Positions 1 through 5,881 of a DNA stretch of 6,900 nt are shown piece by piece. The position numbers and the translations under genes are program-made. Under the pieces are notes generated by a model. The model had not been told where the DNA came from and did no database searches. It worked only from the letters and a program-made list of their open reading frames with translations. Every line of letters starts with the position of its first letter. Position 1 is the first letter of the stretch. The DNA is from Candidatus Neomicrothrix sp. UBA7388 (GTDB lineage: Bacteria; Actinomycetota; Acidimicrobiia; Acidimicrobiales; Poriferisodalaceae). The stretch is from NCBI GenBank assembly GCA_002470695.1, contig DKNM01000059.1, positions 45,432 to 52,331 on the forward strand, written 5' to 3'.

Positions 1-884
1 TTGAGGCGGTCCTCGCGGATGGATCAGTGATCAGCCACTTAGAAGGCCTAGAAAAGGACAACACCGGTTACAACCTGCCGGGCCTCTTAGCGGGAAGCGA
101 GGGTACGCTCGCCATCCTTACTCAAGCAAGGATTCGCCTACACCCGACGCCAGGGAATCGCTGCGTTGCAATGGTGGCTTTCCCCTCGGTAGCCGATGCA
201 GTCGAAGCAACAGCTGCCCTACGTCGATCACTACCCGACTTACATGCGATCGAGGTCATTTTCCGGAATGCGATGCTCTTGGTATCAGATCACATCGGGG
301 TATCGATTCCAACGGGAACGGCGGCAGAGGCCTGGTTATTGCTGGAAGTTGCTGGCCAAGGTGATTCCACGGAATCTCTAGGTAACGCCATCCAAGGTTT
401 GAAATCGCCCGTCATCGACGTCGCGGTCGCTGAAGACACCGCTACCCAAAGGAACTTGTGGGAATTTCGAGAGAAGATCACGGAAGCCATTGCCACTCAA
501 GGGACACCTCACAAGTTAGACGTCACTCTGGCAGCATCTCGCCTGGCTCAGTTCGTCGAGGGTGTGCCGAAAATCGTTTCAGACATCGATGAGAAAGCAA
601 CGACTTTAATGTTTGGGCATCTAGGAGACGGTAACGTCCACGTCAATATTCTCGGAGGAAATGCAAGCAAAGTAGACTCCTCCATCGACATTGCGGTACT
701 TGCCTACACCGCAAGCTTAGGTGGGAGCATTTCAGCGGAACATGGGATTGGTACCGCCAAGCGAGATCTACTGCACCTCAACCGCTCCACTTCAGAACTT
801 GCAGTCTTTCGCTCCATAAAACAAGCTCTTGATCCCACAAATATTCTGAACCCTAATGCGTTGATACCGGAAGAAAATCTGTGA
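1..884 (+). CDS. FAD-linked oxidase, C-terminal part (GlcD / D-lactate dehydrogenase-like), 5' truncated
   Basis: This is the C-terminal part of a flavoprotein that oxidises a 2-hydroxyacid such as glycolate, D-lactate or D-2-hydroxyglutarate to the 2-oxoacid. The frame is open to the window edge (first full codon at base 3), and residues before the ATG-like GTG at 27 already match the family (VLADGSV), so the true start lies upstream. Visible from base 54 are KDNTGYNL and then GSEGTL (about 93-110), the end of the PCMH-type FAD-binding domain. The FAD-oxidase C-terminal domain follows, with the WEFRE motif, the putative metal-binding GHLGDGNVH (615-641), EHGIG (738-752) and the terminal LDPTNILNP. 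Nothing looks broken. It overlaps the next gene by four bases, so the two are probably co-translated. The family is confident, but the substrate is not; a D-2-hydroxyacid is the usual choice. Confidence 0.93.
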   Translation, partial: EAVLADGSVISHLEGLEKDNTGYNLPGLLAGSEGTLAILTQARIRLHPTPGNRCVAMVAFPSVADAVEATAALRRSLPDLHAIEVIFRNAMLLVSDHIGVSIPTGTAAEAWLLLEVAGQGDSTESLGNAIQGLKSPVIDVAVAEDTATQRNLWEFREKITEAIATQGTPHKLDVTLAASRLAQFVEGVPKIVSDIDEKATTLMFGHLGDGNVHVNILGGNASKVDSSIDIAVLAYTASLGGSISAEHGIGTAKRDLLHLNRSTSELAVFRSIKQALDPTNILNPNALIPEENL

Positions 885-2470
885 CTGAAGCCGCTCCCTC
901 GTTCTTTGCATCGCGGCATTCGCTTAACGGCATGGTTTGCTCGATCGATCACCTTGCGAGCGCTGCGGGACTATCCGCGCTTCGGCAAGGCGGGTCGGCC
1001 GCTGACGCAGCGATAGCGACATCTGCCGTACTAGCAGTCACCTGTCAGCACATGTGCGGAGTTGGCGGCGACCTCTGGGCACTAGTACACGTTCCTGGAA
1101 AGAAACGGCCGTTCGCTCTTAATGCAAGTGGCCGCTCCGGTAGCGGAGCTCGAATTGAGAGCCTTCTCGCTGACGGTTTGAGTTCGATGCCATTTCATGG
1201 CGACCCTCGAAGTGTTCCTATTCCCGGTTGCGTAGATGGATGGTTAGCTCTCCACAAGAGATTCGGGCGCCTCAACTTAGAAACCGTGCTTGAGGATGCA
1301 ATCCTCCTAGCCTCCGACGGTTTTCCGATCGGCGCTGAGTGCGCTGACGCGACCCGCGCATTGGAAAGAGTTCCAAACACGGATGATTATCTCCATGAGG
1401 GGCCGCCAAAAGCTGGGTCAATTATCCGAAGACCCGGTTTGGCCAAAATTCTTAGCGAGCTCGCAGCAGGCAGTCGAAGCTCATTCTACGAGGGCACTTT
1501 TGGTGAAGAGCTCCTCGCTTTCGGCTCCGGCGAATACCATCTTGAGGATCTGAAGGTGCCTCAGGCTGAATGGGTTCGACCAATTCAAACGCGTGCATTC
1601 GAGCATCAAATCTGGGGTTTGCCGCCCAATTCTCAAGGCTACCTCTGCCTCTCTTCGGCGTGGATCGCTAGCCAATTAGGCATTCCCACAGACAGCACGG
1701 ACTCGCTCTTTTGGCACCTTCTAGCTGAATCAGCGCGTCAAGCCGGCTTCGATCGCCCTATAGCTCTCCATGAATTCGCAGATGGCGAGCAGCTAGTGAG
1801 CCATGAGCGACTTAGCTCTCGGGCTCTTGCCATTAGCAATAATGAAGTGTCTTCACTGGGTACCGGTGTCAATGATGGCGACACGATCTATCTCAACGCC
1901 GTTGACAAAGACCGAATGGGGATTTCCCTCATTCAGTCGAACGCGTCAGGCTGGGGCGCCCTTGCTTTTCTACCCGAAACAAGAATATCTCTCCACAACA
2001 GAGGAATCGGTTTCTCGGTCGCGCCTAATAGCCCTGCGGCGTACGGGCCCCATAAGCGACCTCCTCATACATTGGCGCCCATTGTGATCCAGAGAGACGA
2101 CGGGACCCTGAGAGCACTAGTCGGAACTATGGGCGGTGATTCCCAACCACAAATTGTTCTTCAACTTCTTACTAGGCTTTTGCATTGTGGAGAGAGCAGC
2201 GGGGAAGCCCTGGCTGCTCCTCGGTGGCGATTCGCCGACAGGCAGTCGAATGGTTTCAACACCTGGGCAAAACCCGATGATGTTGTGCTTGAAGTAGAGG
2301 GAGATGACCCTGAACTCATTAAAGCACTTCACTCCATCGGACATGAAGTAAGGCATCTACCTGCAGGCAGCAGCGCATTTGGCCACGCCCACATTATTGA
2401 GGTCGTAGGAGAACTACTGTCCGGGGCGGCTGAACCTCGAGTCCAGACTTCTGGTCTGGCCGCCTACTAG
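881..2470 (+). CDS. Gamma-glutamyltransferase-family Ntn-hydrolase (cytoplasmic type)
   Basis: This 529-residue protein belongs to the gamma-glutamyltransferase (GGT) family, whose proenzymes cleave themselves before a threonine that becomes the N-terminal nucleophile. The large-subunit signature GGSAADAAIA is at residues 38-47, followed by CGVGGD at 59-64. The predicted nucleophile is Thr335 in GDTIYLNAVD, which aligns with the TTHxSVVD site of classical GGT. HKRPPHTL (391-398), MGGDSQPQ (418-425) and APRWR (446-450) match the GGT-like acylase branch. The N-terminus lacks a hydrophobic signal peptide, unlike secreted GGT, and the classical small-subunit DDF glutamate-binding motif reads as IGFS. 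The substrate may therefore not be glutathione; cytoplasmic relatives include oxamate amidohydrolase (HpxW). Translation starts at a GTG whose bases overlap the preceding stop (GTGA), with GGAAG seven bases upstream. Cleavage is inferred from the motif. Confidence 0.9.
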   Translation: MTEAAPSFFASRHSLNGMVCSIDHLASAAGLSALRQGGSAADAAIATSAVLAVTCQHMCGVGGDLWALVHVPGKKRPFALNASGRSGSGARIESLLADGLSSMPFHGDPRSVPIPGCVDGWLALHKRFGRLNLETVLEDAILLASDGFPIGAECADATRALERVPNTDDYLHEGPPKAGSIIRRPGLAKILSELAAGSRSSFYEGTFGEELLAFGSGEYHLEDLKVPQAEWVRPIQTRAFEHQIWGLPPNSQGYLCLSSAWIASQLGIPTDSTDSLFWHLLAESARQAGFDRPIALHEFADGEQLVSHERLSSRALAISNNEVSSLGTGVNDGDTIYLNAVDKDRMGISLIQSNASGWGALAFLPETRISLHNRGIGFSVAPNSPAAYGPHKRPPHTLAPIVIQRDDGTLRALVGTMGGDSQPQIVLQLLTRLLHCGESSGEALAAPRWRFADRQSNGFNTWAKPDDVVLEVEGDDPELIKALHSIGHEVRHLPAGSSAFGHAHIIEVVGELLSGAAEPRVQTSGLAAY

Positions 2471-2489
2471 CTGCGGTATTTCAATTTTT
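2460..2489 (+). terminator. Possible weak intrinsic terminator after the GGT-like gene
   Basis: A short stem, CCGC (2460-2463) with GCGG (2473-2476), spans the stop codon and is followed by a T-rich stretch ending in five Ts (2485-2489). Just upstream, inside the last codons, CCAGAC and GTCTGG form a second hairpin (2443-2459). The position between convergent genes suits a terminator, but the stem is only four pairs, so this is weak. Confidence 0.25.
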
Positions 2490-2546
2490 GCCCTACCAGG
2501 GACTGCTAGCAGGGAGACAACTCTTAGGGCCCGCGCTCCCCTGATT

Positions 2547-3362
2547 TTAACGATTTCGCCACGGCACTTCACTCCGCCCCAGAAACGATGCCATTGCAGC
2601 TTTGCTGTCCTCGGTTCCGGCAGCAAGAATTTGATTTCGGTTTTCAATATCGATACCTGCGCGAAGGCTGGGAATCTCGAGGTTCGACCACATAACCTCT
2701 TTGGTCATCCAAACCCCGAATGGACTATTCGCCGCTATCTCTCTCGCTACCGTTAGCGCTGTCTTCAAAAGTTCGTCGTCCGAGACGACGTTGCTGACCA
2801 ATCCGATTCGGTTTGCCTCGCTAGCATCAAAAACGCGTCCAGTGAGCATCAGTTCCCAAGCGCGCGATGCGCCAATTAGCCGAGGGAGCATCCAACTGAC
2901 TCCAATATCGCAACCCGAAATCCCAAGCCGGACAAAAGCAGTACCGAATTTGGCTGACTGGCCGCAGTATCGAATATCACTTGCACACGCAATCGCAAAG
3001 CCTCCGCCTGCAGCAGCCCCATTGATGGCCGCAATTATTGGCTGCCGAACATCTCGCATATGGTGAACAAGATCAGCGATGTACTGCTGAATAGCCATTC
3101 CCTTTTGCTGTTCCCCAAACTCCTCCGTCCCCGGCACTTGACCGAAACCTTTCAGGTCCAGCCCAGCACAAAATCCGCGCCCACTGCCCGTGATGATAAT
3201 TGCTCGCACGTCATGATCTTGGTCAACTTGGTCAAGGACTTCATGAAGCTCTTTAACTAATTCATAGGTGAGAGCGTTGAGACTCTCAGGCCTCGCCAAA
3301 GTAATTTTGGCCACTCCCTCTTCTGGGAAATCAAGCTGAAGATTCTCATAGGAATGATTCAT
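2547..3362 (-). CDS. Enoyl-CoA hydratase/isomerase (crotonase) family protein with atypical active site
   Basis: This 271-residue protein has a complete crotonase fold, which acts on acyl-CoA thioesters. The oxyanion-hole strand SGRGFCAGLDL is at 60-70 and INGAAAGGGFA at 113-123, followed by SDIRY, and LTGRVFDASEANRIGLV at 173-189. The two glutamates of classical hydratase (rat Glu144 and Glu164) align here with Ala123 and Phe143. An aspartate, Asp152 in SGCDIG, falls where dienoyl-CoA isomerase and MenB-type enzymes carry a catalytic Asp. Simple hydration is therefore doubtful; isomerase or C-C bond chemistry is possible, and many genomes carry this SGCDIG subtype annotated only as enoyl-CoA hydratase. 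The ATG has AAGG seven bases upstream (3370-3373). It converges with the GGT-like gene, and the stop of the GGDEF gene lies 50 bases upstream. Confidence 0.92.
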   Translation of the reverse strand: MNHSYENLQLDFPEEGVAKITLARPESLNALTYELVKELHEVLDQVDQDHDVRAIIITGSGRGFCAGLDLKGFGQVPGTEEFGEQQKGMAIQQYIADLVHHMRDVRQPIIAAINGAAAGGGFAIACASDIRYCGQSAKFGTAFVRLGISGCDIGVSWMLPRLIGASRAWELMLTGRVFDASEANRIGLVSNVVSDDELLKTALTVAREIAANSPFGVWMTKEVMWSNLEIPSLRAGIDIENRNQILAAGTEDSKAAMASFLGRSEVPWRNR

Positions 3363-3387
3363 GACGCTGCCTTGCTAGCTGGGATCA

Positions 3388-3401
3388 GGCCAATATAGGC
3401 C
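3388..3401 (-). promoter_or_regulatory. TATATT -10-like hexamer between GGCC arms upstream of the crotonase gene
   Basis: On the minus strand, TATATT (3392-3397) is flanked on each side by GGCC, making an imperfect 14-base palindrome. Start of transcription about seven bases downstream would give a leader of roughly 22 bases containing the AAGG ribosome site. I find no -35 box at the usual distance; GTGACA lies 23 bases away. It could be a promoter with an overlapping operator, or chance. Confidence 0.25.
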
Positions 3402-3422
3402 AGAGCTGAAGCTCAGGCTCTG
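3401..3422. repeat. Inverted repeat / hairpin at the 3' end of the GGDEF gene
   Basis: CAGAGC (3401-3406) pairs with GCTCTG (3417-3422), and the inner TGA/TCA extends the stem to nine pairs with one bulged G and a three-base loop. It covers the stop codon of the degenerate GGDEF gene. No T-tract follows on the minus strand, so it is not a standard intrinsic terminator. It may attenuate or protect the transcript between this gene and the crotonase gene. Confidence 0.35.
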
Positions 3423-3919
3423 TCACTCTCCGCAGCGACTTCGATTCGACCGCGACCGTGGGCCTGCGCACGCAAGCACGCATCTTTGGCTGCTTCCATA
3501 AGGTCCAGTGCCTCCATAGCGTGAGATGGGTAGCACGCCACGCCGGCAGACAAGCTGACTACATCCCTTGATGGGGCGTCGGAATTAGCTTTGCGAACGC
3601 GGTCTGCAGCCCAAATAGCGCCCGCTTCGGATGTGTCGTCAAGCACAACCGCTAGGACACTGTGGCCGAGGCCGCAAATAGTGTCCGACTCTCTTACCGA
3701 GTTGGCGATTACTCGTGATGTCGACCGAAGAGCGTGCTCTTGGATATACGGAGCAAAGGAGTCAAAATTTTCAACCTCGAAGTAAATAATCGATAGAGGC
3801 TTCAGCGTTCGCCTAGCCAGCGCAATTTTCCGTTCGAGCACAACTGTAAAGACTCGACTGTCTGGTAGGCCCGTGACCGAGTCGGTGATCGAATCCAATC
3901 CTGAGTCAGGACGAAACAT
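3413..3919 (-). CDS. Stand-alone degenerate GGDEF-domain protein
   Basis: This 168-residue protein is little more than a GGDEF domain. The family entry motif DSVTGLPDSRVF (13-24) is clear, as are the later strand VSLSAGVACYP (121-131) and the closing AHGRGRIEV (153-161). The signature itself is lost: GGDEF aligns to Gly85-Leu89 (GHSVL). The metal-binding DxD reads Glu48/Glu50, and the substrate-binding loop is about four residues short, so cyclase activity is not expected. An RxxD motif (Arg76-Asp79) sits five residues before the signature, the geometry of the c-di-GMP inhibitory site in PleD. I infer a possible nucleotide-binding or scaffold role. No membrane segment, sensor or output domain is present. 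The ATG at 3919 is the first after an in-frame stop, and its ribosome site is weak (GAGA). Confidence 0.82.
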   Translation of the reverse strand: MFRPDSGLDSITDSVTGLPDSRVFTVVLERKIALARRTLKPLSIIYFEVENFDSFAPYIQEHALRSTSRVIANSVRESDTICGLGHSVLAVVLDDTSEAGAIWAADRVRKANSDAPSRDVVSLSAGVACYPSHAMEALDLMEAAKDACLRAQAHGRGRIEVAAESDRA

Positions 3920-3955
3920 TGAAGTATCTCATTTCATTTACTGGGATGAGTAATC

Positions 3956-3980
3956 TTCAAAGCAAGGGTGCCAGACACCC
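3956..3980 (-). terminator. Possible terminator after the SDR gene
   Basis: GGGTG (3966-3970) and CACCC (3976-3980) form a five-pair stem with a five-base loop; a G-C pair inside the loop makes the 15-mer a near-palindrome with one mismatched pair. On the minus strand it is followed by TTGCTTTG, a poor T-tract, about 40 bases past the SDR stop and before the GGDEF gene. The position suits a terminator, but the tail is weak; it could also be a dispersed palindrome. Confidence 0.35.
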
Positions 3981-4019
3981 GACAGAAGAACAAGAGTGAG
4001 TAGTGCCCTTATTAGAGCG

Positions 4020-4760
4020 CTATGCCATAGAGAGCCCTCCGTCTATGACAAACTCGGAGCCCGTGCAGTAGCTGCTCTCTTCCGACGCCAACCAAAGCAC
4101 TAGGTCAGCTACTTCCGTAGCGACCGCCCTGCGACCCAACGGAATGAGGGAATCGGGGATAGACATTCCCTCTCCTTCGAATTGGTCAAGCATCGCTGTA
4201 TCGATTAGTCCGGGGTGTACCGAATTCACTCGAATGTTGTATCGGGCGAGCTCGTGGGCAGCGGACTTCGTCATTCCGCGTACAGCCCATTTACTGACCG
4301 AATAAGAGAACTGGAAACCAACTCCTTGAAGGCCAGCAACCGAGGAAATATTAATGATTGAGCCGCCTTCCTGCTTTTTCATTTCTGCTACGACCGCTCG
4401 CATACCCAAGAAGACGCCAGTGCAATTAACGTCCATAATTCGCTCAAACTCTTCTCTCGAAGTTCTAGTAAGCCGGTCAAAGAGCAGAACACCTGCGTTG
4501 TTTACTAGTACGTCTAGCTTCCTGCCGCTCTTCACTAGGTCCTTTACCACTAATGCCCAGTTCTCTTCATCGGTAACGTCGAGATGCTTAAATTCGGCGT
4601 TATCTCCAAGTTCTGCGGCTAGTGATCGCCCCTCGGCAGCTAACACGTCGGCGATAACGACGTATGCCCCTTCCTCAATAAAACGCCTGGCTTCAGCCGC
4701 TCCCTGTCCCCTCGCTCCACCAGAGATAATGGCCGTTAACCCGTTCAGTCTGTTACTCAT
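4020..4760 (-). CDS. SDR-family NAD-dependent oxidoreductase (3-alpha/20-beta-hydroxysteroid dehydrogenase-like)
   Basis: This 246-residue classical short-chain dehydrogenase interconverts a hydroxyl and a ketone. SGGARGQG (13-20) is the Rossmann glycine motif, and Asp38 at the end of the second strand (VVIADV) predicts NAD(H) over NADP(H). Other landmarks are Asp61 (HLDVT), NNAG (87-90), Asn112, the Ser140-Tyr153-Lys157 catalytic triad and the PG at 183-184. The text around SVHPGLIDT and HLDVT resembles actinobacterial 3-alpha/20-beta-hydroxysteroid dehydrogenase and FabG3-type enzymes; the true substrate may be a sugar, steroid or secondary alcohol. The frame stays open upstream to an ATG at 4859, but the MSNRLNG start at 4760 fits family length and avoids overlapping the divergent lactonase gene. 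The Shine-Dalgarno match is poor (GGTG two bases from the ATG), which is compatible with leaderless translation. Confidence 0.95.
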   Translation of the reverse strand: MSNRLNGLTAIISGGARGQGAAEARRFIEEGAYVVIADVLAAEGRSLAAELGDNAEFKHLDVTDEENWALVVKDLVKSGRKLDVLVNNAGVLLFDRLTRTSREEFERIMDVNCTGVFLGMRAVVAEMKKQEGGSIINISSVAGLQGVGFQFSYSVSKWAVRGMTKSAAHELARYNIRVNSVHPGLIDTAMLDQFEGEGMSIPDSLIPLGRRAVATEVADLVLWLASEESSYCTGSEFVIDGGLSMA

Positions 4761-4766
4761 ATCACC

Positions 4767-4772
4767 AGTATT
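4767..4772 (-). promoter_or_regulatory. -10-like AATACT at leaderless spacing before the SDR gene
   Basis: On the minus strand AATACT ends exactly six bases before the SDR ATG, the spacing expected if transcription starts at the A of the start codon. The absence of a properly spaced ribosome site supports this reading. No -35 match is evident. Confidence 0.3.
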
Positions 4773-4810
4773 GATCCAAAAAGCGACCAGCACCATCCGC
4801 TGCTGTCCTC

Positions 4811-4843
4811 TATGGTCTGAAACGTGAACGTGGGGGTAATGAA
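4811..4843 (+). promoter_or_regulatory. Candidate promoter and ribosome site of the lactonase gene
   Basis: TATGGT (4811-4816) is a -10-like hexamer. It is followed by a tandem AACGTG AACGTG (4821-4832) and a strong purine-rich ribosome site GGGGG (4832-4836), about seven bases before the ATG at 4844. This ribosome site supports the chosen start. Only 83 bases separate the two divergent coding regions, so promoter elements of both genes must lie here. No convincing -35 box is seen. Confidence 0.35.
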
Positions 4844-5731
4844 ATGGACCTGGTAGCAAGTGGGCTTCAGTTCCCCGAGGGGCCTGCTGTGGCTGCCTCC
4901 GGCGAACTCTTTGTCACCGAAATAGCCGGTCAGCGGATCTCGCGCATTGCCGGAAATGGCACAGTCGACACCTTTTCGATTACCGGTGGCGGACCTAACG
5001 GAGCGGCATTTGGGCCCAACGGCGATTTGTATGTCTGCAACAACGGCGGGAGATGGCCCACAGATGTGCCCTCCACCAGCAGCGCGGATAATCCCGAGTA
5101 TGGGCGTGGCTTCATTCAACGAATCTCCCCTTCCGGGGAAGTCCTTGACGAATTATTTGAAATTGAGGGCGTCTCATTGAATTCACCCAACGACCTTTGT
5201 TTCGACAACCATGGCGGTTACTACTTCACAGATCCAATCTGGAGTGGCCTAGAAGGCGGCAGCCGACTTTTGGGGCCTGTCTACTATGTCAATGCGGAAG
5301 GCGTGCCTTCCCTGGTGGCTGACGGCATTGGGTTCCCAAATGGGATTGGAGTAAGAGGTGACGCAGAGGTGCTTATCATTTGCGAATCCTTAACCGGAAT
5401 GCTCCTCAGCTACAGAATTGAGAGTCCCGGTGTTTTGAGCTCTTCCGGAAAGCCAAGCGGAATGATTGGTCGCCGGTCAGTCCCTGATGGTTTTTGCTTC
5501 GATGCCTCCGGACAAATCATTGTGGCGGGTCACGGGACTAACAATTTGTTCGTACTCGATGGTCGGGACGGTCGCCCCATAGACGTCATTGAACTTCCCG
5601 AGAAAGGCCCAACCAACTGCTGCTTCGGGGGTAGTGACTTCAAGACTTTATTTATCACTTCATCTGACCAAGGTAACGTGTTCGCTATGAACTGGCCCAT
5701 AGAAGGAATGCAGCTTCTGCACACAAATTAA
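4844..5731 (+). CDS. SMP-30/gluconolactonase-family lactonase
   Basis: This 295-residue six-bladed beta-propeller of the SMP-30/LRE-like family hydrolyses sugar or other lactones to the hydroxyacid using a divalent metal. The metal ligands seen in SMP-30 have counterparts: Glu12 in FPEGPA, Asn166 in FPNGI and Asp215 in PDGF. Asn116 in SPND matches the substrate-side residue. Repeating blade motifs (GELFVTE, GDLYVCNNGG, GGYYFTD, GQIIVAGHG) run through the protein. There is no signal peptide, so it should be cytoplasmic. A strong ribosome site precedes the ATG. It is divergent from the SDR gene and 150 bases ahead of the FAH-family gene; a dehydrogenase, lactonase and hydrolase set is common in non-phosphorylative sugar catabolism. 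The exact lactone is unknown. Confidence 0.93.
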   Translation: MDLVASGLQFPEGPAVAASGELFVTEIAGQRISRIAGNGTVDTFSITGGGPNGAAFGPNGDLYVCNNGGRWPTDVPSTSSADNPEYGRGFIQRISPSGEVLDELFEIEGVSLNSPNDLCFDNHGGYYFTDPIWSGLEGGSRLLGPVYYVNAEGVPSLVADGIGFPNGIGVRGDAEVLIICESLTGMLLSYRIESPGVLSSSGKPSGMIGRRSVPDGFCFDASGQIIVAGHGTNNLFVLDGRDGRPIDVIELPEKGPTNCCFGGSDFKTLFITSSDQGNVFAMNWPIEGMQLLHTN

Positions 5732-5802
5732 GCCCCAGTTAATGCTTTAAAGAATCAGTCATGGTTGAGTTACGCGTTAAGTTGCTCGCTCATTGCTGAA
5801 CA

Positions 5803-5823
5803 ATTTCGCCGGCTTGACGAAAT
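5803..5823. repeat. Inverted repeat ATTTCG-N9-CGAAAT upstream of the FAH-family gene
   Basis: The arms ATTTCG (5803-5808) and CGAAAT (5818-5823) are perfectly complementary across nine bases. The right arm overlaps TTGACG (5815-5820), a five-of-six match to a -35 box, although the expected -10 position (CTGATT, 5838-5843) is poor. The arrangement suits an operator for a dimeric repressor in the 150-base gap. It is also compatible with a weak hairpin downstream of the lactonase gene. Confidence 0.35.
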
Positions 5824-5862
5824 AAGAGAAGTAAGCACTGATTAGGGCTTCAGTATCGGCGC

Positions 5863-5881
5863 GGGAGGCTATGGTCCCTAC
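5863..5881 (+). promoter_or_regulatory. Start region of the FAH-family gene: GGGAGG and TATGGT
   Basis: GGGAGG (5863-5868) is a strong ribosome-site sequence but lies 13 bases from the ATG at 5882, further than usual. TATGGT (5870-5875) ends exactly six bases before the ATG, the leaderless -10 spacing. The two readings exclude each other: if TATGGT is the promoter, GGGAGG is not transcribed. An in-frame stop at 5843-5845 and the lack of other start codons fix translation at 5882. Confidence 0.35.

Noticed and set aside
27..29. GTG at 27 as the start of the FAD-linked oxidase
   Set aside because: The frame upstream to the window edge already matches the family (VLADGS before the GTG), so this is an internal codon of a truncated gene.
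2491..2530. Overlapping short repeats in the convergent gap (CCCT-ACC-AGGG, CAGGGA twice, GCCCTA with TAGGGC)
   Set aside because: Stems are short or loops long, and no T-tract follows on either strand, so I cannot support a defined element.
2701..3066. Plus-strand 121-codon open frame opposite the crotonase gene
   Set aside because: It is a shadow of the crotonase coding strand with low-complexity composition and no domain signal.
4354..4827. Plus-strand 157-codon open frame opposite the SDR gene
   Set aside because: It is antisense to a well-supported SDR, is serine/proline-rich without recognisable motifs, and has no neighbour context.
4761..4859. Upstream extension of the SDR frame to an ATG at 4859
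   Set aside because: It adds 33 residues with no family similarity, overlaps the divergent lactonase start and its ribosome site, and the ATG at 4760 gives the normal SDR length.
4757..5119. Minus-strand 120-codon open frame over the divergent gap and lactonase N-terminus
   Set aside because: It crosses both divergent starts, lies mostly antisense to the lactonase propeller, and shows no family motifs.
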